Positions 13,901 to 28,300 of a stretch of DNA of 64,000 nt are shown here, in pieces. The stretch comes from Didymodactylos carnosus (taxonomy: Eukaryota; Rotifera; Eurotatoria; Philodinida; Philodinidae): positions 1 through 64,000 of the forward strand of contig CAJNOQ010000120.1 of assembly GCA_905250885.1 (NCBI GenBank). Direction: 5' to 3'. The notes under the pieces were generated by a model that saw nothing but the letters and a program-made list of their open reading frames with translations, did no database searches and was not told where the DNA came from. Position numbers and translations under genes: made by a program. Position 1 is the stretch's first letter, and each line of letters starts with the position of its first letter.

Positions 13901-16900
13901 CAAAATTCTTCGTACTTAAAACTAAAAAATAATTACGATTCTATACCTACTTTTGGGTTGATTTGTCTTAGAATATAAAATAATCAAAAGAATTTTTTTC
14001 TTTTAAGAAAGGCCAACTGAGATCTGTATCTTAAGCATTCTTAATAACAAAAATGTATAAAAATATTGTTTCTTTAAAACACGTATGTTTCTTATTATTA
14101 TCGATCTAGAATTTTGCAATCAATTCAATAACAGAAACATTAATTTTACGGCAACAAAAAAAAAGTATTCATAAATATTCTTGAAAATAGTTTTTTCTTT
14201 TCATGCATCAAAGAAAGAAAACAAAAAAAAAAATAGACTAGACTTTATATACACAAATCCGAGATGTCTAATTATTCTTGTTGTAATCGACATTATTAGC
14301 ATTTTTTTAGTACTTCTTTGGTAAATGAATTTTCTTTTTTTATGATAGGATAAGACATTTCATATAATTAAGTCTTTGAAATATATAAAGAGTTCAAGAA
14401 TGTCCTTCTCTGATTTACTACACGCACTATCATCTTTAAAGATGGATCAAAGTTCTTATTGATCTTTTCTTTCTTACATAGTCACGAACATTGCTCAAAT
14501 GTCGAAGAAAATAATGTTTTTTTTAAGCACGCATTTCTATTTAGATAATAATAGAAGTATATATTAGTACAATAAAGTAGACTACATTCCTTGTAAGAAA
14601 AATGAGTATAGCATTATTTTTCTTCGTTTTTTTTATTTTATTTTTTGCTTTATATTCTCTTCTTACATCTAGCGAGATATTGAAGTCAACATCATTTTTG
14701 ATATGAGTGAGCGACACACGTTCTTAATTGGCACAAGATTTCTTTTTTTCGCATTTAGAACATTTTTTTTTTTTGTTTTGTTTTGTTCGATGTTCAATAA
14801 TCTAAAATTTTCTTAGATCTGTTCTCTCTTCTCTTATTGTTGGGAACGGCATGCGTACAGAATAGTATATATACTCGGAAACTTCTCTTGTGTATCAATA
14901 TACATCTCTAAATATTTTTTCCTGTATTGCATGTATTTCCGTTCATCTTGAACAAAGAAAATCACCATATTTATTATTATTTAATAGAATGATAATAATA
15001 ATCATCTTCATCATCTCCATTGACTTTTTTATTAAGAAACTTGTGTAATAAAAAAACCTTTCCTTCTCATTAGAAGAGAGGTTCAGTGGGATACATAAAA
15101 AGAAGAAAAATTTCTTCTCATACTAATATTGATATCACAATGTTTCGTTAACAAAAACAAATATACATCAAGAGATACCCATGTAGAAAAACATGCATAT
15201 CATATATTAAAGTAGGTGAGTGAGAAAATGAGAAAGATTTTGGATTAGTACTATTTATATGACGATCATAAAAGGCTTCCGACTCACTCTTTACATTGCA
15301 AAAGGTACATAATAAACTATAGACAAAAGGTACGATTCTTTGGCTAGAAGAGAAGCAGATTTATATTCGGAATAGAAAATCATTTCCACAGCATCGTAAT
15401 GTTGCCAGTATAGTAAAAATTCTATTTCAGTTACTTTAATATATGTATATTTACGTGTTCAGTCAATAAACATGAGATCCATTTTAAAAACTCGTTGATA
15501 AACATCTGCATGTTTTTTATTCGTTTAGTAAATGTACAATGGGAGATATTTTTCCTCTCTATCTCTCTTTCGATCATAGATAAATAACAGTAGGAGACAA
15601 GAAATTCTCAAATGTATGGTTATATTCATACACAAAGGAAAAGGACGAAATGCACGACCTTCGCATTTCACTATGACAAAAAGGAGAAGTGAAACATTAG
15701 CCCAGAATACGGTAAATATGTACATATCAACAGCTGGATAGACTAGAGATCAAACGATACTAATCATTATCGTAAAAGCAGGTAGTGAGATTGAGAGAGA
15801 GAGAGAGAAAGCAAAAAGTACAAAGTACTCCTGAAGCAAAAATAGTTTCACGTCACTCATTTTGTTTGTTTTGAAGGTGAATGGAATTATTTTCTGGATA
15901 GTAATATTTAGAAGTGCCATATGATGCTAAATGATATATTCAAATTAGTATTAGTGGTATACTCTATTATTTTGATAAAATATCTTTCTTTTATTTTTCT
16001 CCTCCTCCTATACAGAGTTGACACCTTTTCCGCTTTTTTAAATTTTTTCTATTCCGTTTTTAATAGAAATTTAACACAAAAATAACCAAAAAGATTTTAA
16101 TTATTCGTTAAAAATTGTTTCGTTTTTTTTTATTATTTTTTATTTCTTTTTTCCCACGATTTTCTCAAAATATGAATCAAGTGGTATTCATTGAGAAATA
16201 TCTTCAAGAATACATTTATAACAAAAAGTCGTTTTCTGCTTTCTACATACTTTAAAGTGGCAACCATATTTTTGTCATTAAAAATATTCTCTTTGAACTT
16301 TTAATTAAATCACAAAAATACAATTATAAAAAATTTTTGAAAAGACTAAAAGAATGTTCAAATAACTAATTTTATCTGTATTCTGTATATTATACTACCT
16401 TTTAGAATAACTCTGTGTTTTTTGTCCTTAATCTTTGTTATCTGACATGATCCCAGTCATCTATCATCATCTCATATATCAATCTAGAATGTTTTTATGA
16501 TCTTTTAGACATCATCTTAAATATAACTGTTGCTACTGCCGTCGATGATTTTATGAGAATTAATAAAGTGACAACAATTTTTGATTAGAGATTAAATGTT
16601 TACAATAACAATGTTAAAGAAAATATAAATCTCACATATCACTTGATATTTGATCTTGGTAGTAAGTATCATTGAAAAAACTGCGTTGCATGCACTTAGA
16701 TAAGCACTAAAGGAAATCGAACGGAAACTCGTTTAAGTTGAGTTTCGAACATCCTCTCGTTCAATCATGCTACTATACTTCTTTTTCTCTCTTGTTCAGC
16801 ATAAAATATTTAATTTGTTTTTTTTTCTTTTCTTTGACTTTGGTCTACTAACATCTTTTATACCAGTATATAGTAAAATAAACAAATGAATCAACTTTCT

Positions 16901-17445
16901 TAATCTATGACCTTTTCCTAGTTATTTTCTTTAAAATATATTCTGTACATAATTATTGATAGTGACAGAGAAATCCTGAAAAAAAAAAATGATAATTAAC
17001 ATAAAAACGCTTTCGAACGTGAAGAGTTAAAAAGAAAAAAAAAAAGAAGAAAAAAAACGCTATTTTGAACGTATGCATATCAAAGGTTTCACTTTTTGTA
17101 GAAACTAACAGTGTATGCGAACCCGTCAAAATTGAGGGAACAAGAAGAGAAAGAGAGAGATACAAAAAATGTTCAATTAAATATTAAAAAAGAATAAAAA
17201 TGCGTTAAAAGTGAAAGTTATAAATGAATAATAAATGAAAGACTACAATGTCAATCTAAAACTATAAAATTTTTTTAGCTCAGAAGTGAATAGATAAAAA
17301 TTTAGTAAGTGAACTTAAATTAAAACTAGTAGATAAGAATGAAGCAAAAAATTGATTGCTATTTGTGTTATCGTTTAAGGTATATTTAATCATAAACGGT
17401 TCATTTATTTCAAAGGATTCAATTGCTGCCTCATGTTTCCATCGG
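7904..17445. other. gene-poor 9.5-kb intergenic stretch
   Basis: Between the WDR19 stop and the guanylate cyclase start I find no coding frame with family resemblance beyond the hAT remnant at 8472-8657. The sequence is rich in poly-T/poly-A runs. It has a TA microsatellite near 8130-8152, a GA microsatellite near 15795-15810, and a 13-nt unit repeated in tandem near 10960 (ACGCGCTACG-type). The last kilobase presumably includes the cyclase promoter and untranslated leader. Non-coding exons, small RNAs or regulatory sites cannot be excluded from sequence alone. Confidence 0.6.
8472..8657 (+). mobile_element. hAT transposase C-terminal remnant
   Basis: An open frame of 61 codons ending in TAA reads ...SSTIFERVFSAFLSILESRRQRLNRN...ILVLRNF, the signature of the hAT-family C-terminal dimerisation domain (ERVFS, then R-x-RL). 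There is no start codon of its own and no other transposase domain nearby, so this is the tail of a decayed DNA transposon. I could not define terminal inverted repeats or a target duplication around it. Confidence 0.75.
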
Positions 17446-20400
17446 ATGACGGTAATTTTCGCAATTATAAGCATTTTATTTATCAAAAATGGCCACCTGA
17501 TAATATTAGCCGAACAACAACAACAACATCAAAATATTTCATCAATACCATCTATCAACATTATACCAAAAGATTATCTAGTGAAAAACAATTTTGTAAA
17601 CGTAACCAGTTTATTATCAACAGAACGAAATTTTCGTTATTTAGACAAAAAAAGTCAACATTTTCCTTTAACATATTCACATCGCCTCACAGACGAACAT
17701 TTCCGCCATAAAAAATCATTAGTATTTTCTAATAAAAAACCAAATGTAACAATTTTAATGATGTTTCCCGATATCGATCATTTTATACCAAATTTAAAAT
17801 CATTATTAATTGTCTATGAATATATTGTTCAACGTTATAATATCTCAGAATGGTTAAATGTTAAAATTCATGCTTTAGATTCAAATTGTTCAATTTCATT
17901 AGCACCTCATAATCTTGTGCAAATAATGTTAAAAACTATTCCCGATGTTGTTTTTGGACCCTTTTGTGGTACGTTAGTTAAAAGAAAATTTTTTTTTTAT
18001 ATCAGAATTACTAACTATTATCAAAATATTAGTAAATTTCTATTTAATAATAGATAAATTTTATTTTTCTATTTAGATTTGGCTGTTGCGCCTGTTGCAC
18101 GTCTATTACATTATCGAAATATTCCATTGGTAACAATGGGTGCTGTATCAAATGAATTTACAATTCATCGTAATTCAATGTATAGTTCAATATTTCGTTT
18201 TGGTTATAGAACAGATGAATTAGGTTTTTTAATTTTAAAATTACTTCAATATTATAAATGGACTTTTATTAAATTTTTATATGAAGATAATCCTAAACCA
18301 TGGCATGAATGTCAAGTTTTATTAAGACCAATTTCACATGCATTTACTACAAATCAAATACGTAGTGATAATAGAAAAATAACTAGTCGTGATTCAGAAG
18401 ATAATTATACATCAATTTTTGTCGATTTTATTAGTAACAATGCTTCTGGTAAGAGAAGAAGAAGAAGAAAACAAAAAATTATATTCTGATAGAGTAATAA
18501 TAAGTGTTTACGGTAAAAGAGATAACAAGTAGAAAATAATTAGCTTAATTTGCCTCAAATAATCATAATAACATATGGAGTCTTTTTTTAACCTCAAAAT
18601 ACTAGAAAAAGAAGCAGAAAGAAAAAAAAAAGAGTGCACTCAACTGAAAATAAATAGTAAAAGTACTTATCGATTAGCTATTCTATATTTCAGTTTCCCT
18701 ATGGTGTGTAAGTCCAAAAACATTTCGATCAGCAATATTAACAGCACAAAAATTTGGTTTTATTAATGGTGAATATGTTTTTATCTATCTTGACACTGTA
18801 TTAACTCAAGAAAAGTAAGTTGATTATAGAAAAAGAAAAGAAGCAATAATCGAATATTGTACTATTAATTATTTTTTTTAGTACCGATGAAAAAAGTTTA
18901 GCTGTTCGTCAACCATGGTTTGATCCAAACGAAAAAAATAATCAAATTAATATAAATGCTCGACGAGCATTTGAATCTGTTTTATTTCTTCGACAACGAC
19001 TCTATACGAGTGATAAATTTCGACAATTTGCTCAAGATGTCTATGAATATGCCAAAGAAAATAATAAATCAAAATATTTAATACATGAAACAGTAAGTTC
19101 CAATGATATGACAATTATATATTGTCAAGTATTTATTAACTAAATTAATCTCGATTAATTCGAGATTGTTATATATATATATATCTTATTCTTACATTTA
19201 AATACATATATATTTCAGAATTCCTCAATAAGAGTGAGTAGGTTTGATTAGAGACTCTCTTGTTTTTTTGTTTGAGTGCGAATAATTCTTCTTCTTCTTC
19301 TTCTTTTGCTTGCATGTAATAAAATTCACTTCTCAATCTCTTGCATGAGTTTAATAATCTTTTGTCCACTTTTGATTAAAATCATTCAGATCTTTTTTCA
19401 TATAGATATATATATTTTTTTATTGAACTTATTTGCTTGATAAAATAAGTTAATAGAGAAAGAATGAATTCTACTTTATTCAATAGTATTGCTTTTATCA
19501 AGTCTGCTTACTACTGACGTGAGTCACATATAACAAAAATATATATTTTTTTAATTAAACAGATCTTATAGAATTAAATGACTGTGAGCACTAATAAATT
19601 AAGTACATATCAATTATAAATTGATAACATTTATTTTTTGCTCAAAAAAATAAATAAATAAAAATAATGTCATTTTAAAAACTAGTTACATTTAATTACA
19701 GAATTATGATTAGTCTGATATTTGTTAGAATTTTAAATATTTTTTGAGTAAAACCGCCCTTTTTGCTTTACTTTTGACTGCACACATTTTTAAATTTTGT
19801 CTGCACATTTAAACTTCTTTTTTTGAATATTGTCACAAATTCTCTTACCTTTTTCTTCTTAAAATATAAATTTACTATTTATACATAATTAAAACATTTG
19901 ACGATCTTCAACACACATCTTAGATCAATTTTAGATTGGCACTGACGAGACAAATTTTTATGATGCTGTTGTCACTTATTTTGAAGCATTAAAATCACAT
20001 TATTCAAGTTCAAATTTAACAGAAAATACAATAAAAGATTATCAACCATTTAATGCCATTGATTTTAAAGCACGTATTTGTAGTCGAACAATTAGAGGTG
20101 TTGGTAAAAATATAACAATGAATGCACTATGTGATCGAGTTGATATTGGTTATGCTGTTTATGATATGGATCCAGACACTGGAGAATTTGAGGTTGAGTA
20201 ATTAATTAAATTTTAGTGTCTTATTTTAGTTTTATTATTATTATTATAGTCGGTTGTTGCATATCCTGCTGAACCATATTCAACATTGAATAAAGATTTA
20301 CAATGGTTAAATGAAAGTCGAACAATCTATTTTATTGATAAAAATACAACATCTATTCCTCATACACCACGATGTGGTTATAACAATGTTAAATGTCCAA

Positions 20401-23400
20401 AAAAAAGTAAACTATTATTTTACTTAATTATTATATTTTTATTATTCATAAAATAATTATTTTTTTTAGCATTTATGCCAATTTGGGGATGGGTCATTGT
20501 TAGTTTATCATCAATTATTGTTTTATTACTACTTGTTGGTATCTTTTTATATAGGTATGTTAAAAATGATCATATAGAAATAAGAATAGAATTGTAATAA
20601 TGATGATCTATTTTATTTTTTGTACAGGCGAGCAAAATTTGAAGCCGAATTAAAAGCAATGCCATGGTTACTTAAATGGGAAGAATTAAGTAGCAGAATT
20701 GTCCTAAACGGTGTTACACCCTCCTTCAATAAATTATCGTCATCACAAAAGGTAGTCTAAATACAAATGTTTATTATTAACAAAATTTTTATTATTTAAT
20801 TCTTGTTAAAAATGTATATTGAGATAATTCCATTATGAATATAAATGAAGTTTTCTTTTTTTGTAATTAATATTCTAGGATCTGACAAAGTCAGTGAGTA
20901 CAAAATGTGAGCATTGCTGTGGTTTAATGGGCATTTGATGGTATCCATCATACTTTCTGTTGCTAAAAGAATAAAGAGAAACAAATTTTATGCTAAGCTC
21001 ATGTTAATCTTATCAAAAAAAAAGCAAAAAAAAAAGAATTTTTTTTATGTTTATTTATGAGCTGCACTGTTGTCTATGTCTTTAAAAGTAAAAATCTGTT
21101 TTTTAAGATGAGAAGCTGAAAACCTATACTATAGTGAGAGAATATAAATCGTTAATATTGTTGTAATTGTCATTTTTTTATGTTTATATTGTAAGCGTTT
21201 GCACGACGATTTACTATGCACATTTATTTCTTGAACAATGATTATGTAATTGAATGCACTTGCTTTATCTGTTTTTATCCTATATTTGATTATTGTTAAA
21301 TTAATTAATTCTATCTATTTTTAGCGTACTTCAATATCAAGTCATCGTTCATCCGATTGTAGTGATGGTGGTGGTGGACACTCACGTCAATTATTTACCA
21401 AAACCGCTGTTTACAAGGTTTGTTTAATTAGACAATGATAAACGGACAGTTTCTCTCAAATAACATACATTTTTTGTTTTTAGTCTTCGATCGTGGCACT
21501 AAAACGTTTTCATAAAATTAAATTAGAAATAACGCGAAATTTACAACTAGAAGTAAAAGCTATGCAAGATATTCAACACGATCATATAGCGCGATTTGTT
21601 GGTATATGTTTGGATCCTAAACATCAGTATATTGTTACTGAATATTGTCCAAAAGGAAGTTTACAAGATATTTTAGAAAATGAAGAGATTAAGCTTGATT
21701 CAATGTTTAAACATTCAATAATGCATGATATTGTGAAGGGTATGCAACATTTACACAATAGTAATATACAATCACATGGAAACTTGAAAAGTTCAAATTG
21801 TGTTGTGGATAGTCGGTTCATTTGTAAAGTGACCGATTTTGGTATACCAATGTTGCGTTCAAATCCAAACAAAATTTCTCCAACTCATATTAAAGACTAT
21901 GCTTACTATAAAAGTATAATATACTCAAAAATATTCTATTATTATTAATTACAAAAATAAATTCCTTTTTTTTCAATTTTTTAAGGTAAACTTTGGACAG
22001 CACCAGAATTGCTTAACAGTTTAAATCAATCAGCGGCTGGAACGCAGAAAGGTGATGTTTATAGTTTTGGCATTATATTGCAAGAAATTGAGCTTAGAAA
22101 TGGTCCATTCTATTTGAAAGATCAAGAAATGGAACCATTAGGTAAAACAAATATTATTACATAATCTTTTTATAATATTGTTATCATATGATATATATTT
22201 AGAAATAATCGCAAATGTGAAAAGTGGGAGCGGTTTAAGACCATCAATTGAATCCGGTGAATGTAATCATGAAATAGCACAATTAATGAAACGTTGTTGG
22301 AGTGAAGATCCAGCTGATCGGCCTGATTTCACGGATATAAGACAAGTTATGAGACGTATTAATAAGTGAGTTACAAATCTTCATTGAATTTCAATTGAAA
22401 AATATCATCTGGTATTTCAGAGATGGTGAAAGTGGAAATATTCTGGATAATTTATTAAAACGTATGGAACAATATGCGAACAATTTGGAGGTAAGAATGA
22501 TATTTATACACTAAAAACACAATTACGTTTCTGTTATTTCTCAATCTTTTAGGGTTTAGTCGAAGAACGAACTTCTGATTATTTAGTTGAAAAGAAGAAA
22601 GCTGAAGAACTATTATACAGACTGCTTCCAAAGTAAATATACATTGAAATATGAATTAGCATCTACACTTTTCTATCGAAAAGATATAACTAGTTAATTA
22701 GAAATTTGACGAGAGATTTATGATCAATGTTTGCTACATGTAGATGAAGATTATCTTTTTCTTTAGATCGGTGGCTTCTCAGCTAATGGTTGGTCATACG
22801 GTAACTGCTGAATCATTCGAGAATGTGACCATTTACTTCAGCGATATTTGTGGATTCACATCATTATCCTCCGAAAGCACACCGTTACAAGTTAGAGTAT
22901 TACTATACACAATAGCAATTTGCACATATTTGATTTCTGTTTAGGTAGTTGATTTGCTCAATGATCTATATTCTGTTTTCGATGGCGTTAGTGAAAATTT
23001 TGATGTTTACAAGGTGAGAATTTTATTGAATTCTTTCAAATTATAAATTTTAGTGTATTCTCTTCTCTTGCTTTCAGGTTGAAACTATCGGGGATGCATA
23101 TGTATGTTTAAGGATATGGACTTGGTGTTTCCATTTATCAATATAAATTTTAAATTTCAGATGGTTGTTTCTGGTCTTCCAACAAGAAATGGTGATCTGC
23201 ATGCAAGGGAAATAGCGCGGTTGTCTCTGGCATTATTGAATGCTGTATTAAACTTTCGTATCAGACACCGTCCAGATCGTCAGTTATTACTAAGGATTGG
23301 TATACATTCAGGTATTTGCAATTTTAATATTATATAAGTTATACTTATCTAATTATATTTGAAACCCATTTAGGTCCGTGTGTAGCCGGTGTAGTTGGGA

Positions 23401-23864
23401 TGAAAATGCCCCGATTTTGTCTATTTGGTGATACGGTAATAATACGCTCTCAAAACTTCGCAATTTATTGTGTGTGTTACAAGTAGCTTTTTGGTGCAAA
23501 ACTCCCTACGATTCACAGTGAACGGGAATTAATATTCATCTAACATAATCATATTTTTAGGTGAACACAGCATCACGCATGGAAAGCAATGGTAAAGCTC
23601 TTCGTATTCATGTGAGTTCTACCACCAAAGCAATTTTAGACAAATTTGGTACATTTGAGCTTAAACTGCGTGGTGACGTAGAAATGAAGGTAAAAAAACC
23701 GTTTACATTTATTACATTTGACGTTTTGTCATATGATTATGTGTGCTTGCATTTTATAGGGCAAAGGTAAAATGACAACATATTGGCTTTTGGGTGAGAT
23801 AGATGGTTTGAGTGCCCAACATAGTTCACTAAATTGGGATGACGATAACATGGATGAACATTAA
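17446..23864 (+). CDS. receptor guanylate cyclase, natriuretic-peptide-receptor type
   Basis: Single-pass membrane receptor that makes cGMP on peptide binding. The order is signal peptide ([13 protein letters not shown]...), extracellular ligand-binding fold with the usual early cysteine pair (SNCS, GPFC), transmembrane helix ([19 protein letters not shown]), juxtamembrane PWLLKWEEL, kinase-homology domain (LTEYC-like [36 protein letters not shown]), dimerisation helix ([16 protein letters not shown]), and cyclase domain ([46 protein letters not shown]). HGN replaces the catalytic HRD, so the kinase domain is a pseudokinase as in the whole family. The metal-binding Asp residues and the guanine-selecting Glu (KVETIGD) and Cys (FCLFGD) are present, so it should make cGMP, not cAMP. 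About 17 exons; the 19093-19934 intron is long. ATG 17446 is the first ATG in a frame that is open from about 17356. The cognate ligand is unknown. Confidence 0.93.
19093..19934 (+). other. long intron of the guanylate cyclase gene
   Basis: 842-nt intron between the exon ending ...LIHET and the exon beginning [10 protein letters not shown]. It contains a TA run near 19172, a CTT microsatellite near 19288-19304 and poly-T tracts. No coding frame with resemblance to a known family and no clear inverted repeat ends were found. Confidence 0.7.
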
Positions 23865-24221
23865 TATTTATCAAGATCTATTTCTTGCTCAATATTTTGT
23901 ATAACTGATATCGATCTAAATAAGATAATGAATCTAGGTATATTGAACGGTGTTTTCACTATTTTCCAACGAATATTGTTCTTTCATTCTTTTTCTTTTT
24001 CTTCTTCGTTTTTGTGCTCTTTGCAAATGCTTGTAAAGAAAATTTTTTTCTATATTTTCCATTCTATTTTGTAAAATAATACTATGTATATTTTGAATAA
24101 ACAAGACACGAGTTAAGTAGAAGATCTACAGATACCAAACACTTCAATTTTAAACAATAGAACGAAGTACAAGCAGATGACATTTTTAGATGACTGTAAT
24201 AAGATTATAAATATGTTTTTA
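23865..24221. terminator. shared 3' flank of two convergent genes
   Basis: Tail-to-tail spacer between the guanylate cyclase (+) and the GT31 enzyme (-). A plus-strand AATAAA lies near 24095. On the minus strand AATAAA lies within about 10 nt of the GT31 stop codon, so that gene's 3' UTR is either extremely short or uses another signal. Confidence 0.55.
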
Positions 24222-25355
24222 TTACAGTTTATCAGCATAAATTTGTTTGAGTATATTCCATGATCGATAATAATCTGTAAATACATTTTGTTCTACATGT
24301 CTACCAGTTGAACAAACTAGTAACGGTGGTATTTTATGAATATCTATTAACATTTTTTGACAAATTTCATTTGTTCCCTGATAATAACCAAACGGTAAAA
24401 TATCGCAAACAAAATTTAATTTTTCAGGAATCATTCCTGTCAAATAAATATCGGCAAAACGAAATGGTTGTTTTTGTTTTAAACCTTCATTTACTAATAA
24501 ATCTCTTGTCTTGTCGTCCATGAGATAACCAAATCCCTTAAACAAGTTTAATTTTTTGCTAGTGCATCGTCGTCTCTAATACAAAATAAAAGTATCACTT
24601 ACTGAACAGTAACGTGGATACAATTCGAATGGATATTCTTTCCAATCAACATAAAATAATTTTACTGTTTCATTTCTTACTGGTTTGCCTGGCTGAAATG
24701 CCCATCCATAAAGAAATGTTTGAGAGCCGAGTCTTGTAAGAAGCATATTATCAATCGAAACGTTGTGTAGAAAACGACCTTGAAAATTTTGCGGTTCAGT
24801 TTTAAGTTCACGAATTAATTCTTGTAATAGAAGGGTATTTATGAACAGATCATCTTCAGTTTTGAATGTATACGTGACATTTGGACAGTGTTTACTTAAC
24901 CATTGATAGGCGTACAATTCTTTAAGTGTTGCACTTTTGTCATCAATTGATAAATATAATAAATCTTCTTCACTTGCTGCTTCATTTGAAATTTCTTCAC
25001 TAATACTTTCAATACCATAACCAATTACAAATAGACGTTGTGAGTGAACGTTCATTGTTAAAGTAGAATCGGCTACTGCACCAAACGTTTCTCGTATTGA
25101 TTGTCTGTCAAGAAAATGATTATCAACCGATATAATGACAATTAGAAGATCAATTCTATACAAAACTTTTGAACATAAATTTACATTTTCAATTATTGGA
25201 ATTGATGTATTTCTTAGCTTATTTCTCTTGACAGTAGCATGTTTTTCATAAAATTGATTATCGTGACTATTTCGAGATATAAGAGCCTGCCACACAATGT
25301 ATATTATCATTATAAAACTGAAGAAGAGACATATTTTATCGCATGTACGGCGCAT
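24222..25355 (-). CDS. beta-1,3-galactosyl/GlcNAc-transferase-like (GT31)
   Basis: Golgi type II membrane glycosyltransferase that adds a sugar in beta-1,3 linkage; the exact donor cannot be told. Two exons, 25355-24603 and 24536-24222, with a 66-nt intron (GTAAGT...TTTAAG), give 355 residues. A short cytoplasmic tail is followed by the signal anchor (ICLFFSFIMIIYIVW), then GT31 motifs: RQSIRETFG, the metal-binding TEDDLFIN (EDD in place of the more usual DDD), GWAFQPGKPVRN, and YPRYCSGFGYLM across the splice. The exact restoration of the YCSG-x-GY motif fixes the intron edges. The ADIYLTG segment corresponds to the family's EDVYVG motif. The length is typical of the family. Confidence 0.88.
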
Positions 25356-28300
25356 AAATGTTTGCTATTGAAAACGTTCAAGGTTAAAAATGAAAAATTT
25401 TAATGGACCTGCATGCAAAGCGGTAAAAAGGTGCTGACTTATTTGTTTACCTGAATCACAAACAACGAGAAACTATGAAAAAAGTTTTATTCTTTTCTAG
25501 TACAAAAAATTATAATACAAATTCATATTCATTCAAAATTTGCACAAAACTGAAAATGTGTGTACTTCTCGCTGATGATGGCTTGCAGAAAAAACGACAA
25601 AATGAGAAACGATTTCGACGCATTCGAATGTTGAAGTTACTAATTAATTTTGGAAATATATTAATAGTTATATTTTCAGTTCTTTAATAAACAATTGTAA
25701 TGAAATGAATTTGTACAAAGTGCTTTTCCGCAACAACCTTCAACAATCATCTGAAGTATTTTTAAACAAAATGATTCATTCAATAATTTTCTGATGATAT
25801 AATCTAATATTTATATTTGGATCTATGAAGTTTGAGAAACAGGCATATCGGAACCTTTAAGAGAAGATACTGGAGGGAGACGTAAGTTATGTTTCATATT
25901 TGGAAAGGAAATGCGGAAAATCTTTTTAAAAATCTTTTTATTGTGTTATGCGATGGTTACAAAATTACAATAAATTATCAATTCGTTAACTGATTTCGTG
26001 TACATTTTAGCTTTTTTAATATCTTAAGACTCATACTACATGGAAAACAAAATGATGATAAAAAATGAAATAAATCCTGACTGAGCCCCATTCATATTGA
26101 AAAATTGCATTCAATTAATTACTGTACACTTAGAAACCAAAAAAGTGCATGAAACAGGCAATCTTTGCTATGGTGATCGTACTATTAGCTGCAGCCAATT
26201 CAATATGCAACTGGAATGGATAAACTATTAGTAAGATTTTCTTAAAAATTTTATAAATATCTGAGTTGCAAATGAACATCACTTATTGTTATATGATGAG
26301 ATGTACTTATTTCGTATACTGTTTCGTTGAACAAGAATGAAATGAGATTTAATTTTCTATTTTCATTTTTTTTGCACAAGCTAGGATTACCGAGATCACT
26401 ATTCTACACTATTATATAGTAATGGGAAAAAATTACGAACTACAATAGTTTTTATCTTTCCTGGATGCTTTTAACTTATTTTTAATGACATCAGTGGAAA
26501 GAACATGAAAAACTTCCCAGAATTGCCTTAGGGGGCCAAAATGTGAAAACTTTTTTCCTGGATATACGCACAAATATAGAATTAGTACTCATTAGTCTAT
26601 ATATCGTTTCCCTCGAACCAAGCCACACGTAACATCCAATTCTTTCTCTAGTACGAATACACCTCTATTTTGACAACTACTGCTGTTGGAGAGGGGAGGT
26701 GGTGTAATAGAATGGTAAAAATAGCCATTTGGTCCCCAAAACCTCTTTAAACTTAAAACCTGCGTTGCTTTCTTTGACGAAGGAGGATCCTGAAAGTTTT
26801 CACAAAAACGCATCATAAGTGACATATCTTTAGTCTTATAGCCGTAACGCTTTGATAGTCTTTCGAATTAGTTTTCTGCAGAAGAGAGTTTAAAAGTACT
26901 CATACATCGATGAAAGCGTAACGCAAATTCTTTTCTCGTTTCTCATATTGATCAGTAGCAAATAACGCAACGTTAGAATCTCATAAGAAAAGCTCATGCA
27001 ATAAACTGACACTGTGGTGTAATGGAAATTTTTTTCAACTTACCATCAAATTTAAGAAATTGTTTTTATGAAGAGTACTAAAATTATGACGATCATTCCT
27101 TATGCAAAATTTTATTGTTGAATGGACTTCCACTTTTTCTATTTTTTAAACCATTGATTATTAAGTTGGATATGGTGCCTATCTTTGTCTAGAATAACTT
27201 TTCTTGTCCCCATAGAAACAATAGAAAAACTCGAAGTAGAAAGTTTGCTAAAAATTCAGCAAAACACTGAAAATTAAGTTTTTCTGGAACATCATTTTTT
27301 TCAAAAACTAAAACCAAAATTACGAACGAGTCTCTGCTCTTTAGGCAACTTAATAACGAAAAAATGATCTCAATTGGATTTAAATTCGTATAAAAAAAAA
27401 TTATTGTCCGCGCTAGAAAATGTTTCCGAAACACAGGTAATAATTGTGATGAGGGATTTTTATAAAATTCTGATAATAGTATAATGGGAAGATCTACTAT
27501 CAGTGATTTCTAAGATAAGCTAGTGGAGGGGAACGATTCATGTATGCAGTATACACTTAAATACTATGCTTATCACTTAATGCTTCTATTTGGGGAAATT
27601 TTTGTGTGGACTCATTGTTATCGACGCTTTTTTTAGTATGCTTTCTCGTGGGCGCTTTCTAGTAAGCACTTTTTTCGATGCTTTTTTTCTTGTCACGTAC
27701 TTCTCTACATTTAAAAAATATAACATAGTTGATCGATAAAAGGTTGTTAAGCGAAAAAAAATTAGGAAATAATTCTTACACTTATCTTTTTTTCTTCAGT
27801 CGATAATGGTAGCGACCGGGTTTACTATTTCAGATGGAATGATCTCAATTTATCACTTCTAATTATTGATGCCCGAAAAGAGAGATTTTATGTACTCGAT
27901 TGCTTAAGAAGGATCTTCCTTTGTCAAGGATCGTATATAGTTTTGCAGTCATACACAAACATTGAGAAGAAAAGAATACAGTTCATAATTAAGTAATGTT
28001 CTTATAGTTCGTTGATATCAAAGCTTTCTGAGAAATATTGTATATATTCTACGTTGACACGTACTGTTTATGGTTGTAAAACTTGTCCTTGGATTAGAGA
28101 TACCGGTGATTTCAAAACCTTTTAGTTTGACGCTCATTAGTTTGGGTATTTTAACGAATAACTCTTTATTTACATGTGCATTAGAGTGAGTTGCCTTTGT
28201 TTTATTTTTTATTTTTGATACAAGTTCAACTTATGCCTATAATAGAAGAGTAAAAGAAAAAAAAAAGGAAAAAACCCCTAGGGGAAAAAGAGAATAATTA

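Noticed and set aside
16953-17165. 70-codon minus-strand frame with a poly-Phe run
   Set aside because: It is a translation of a homopolymer A tract; no family resemblance.
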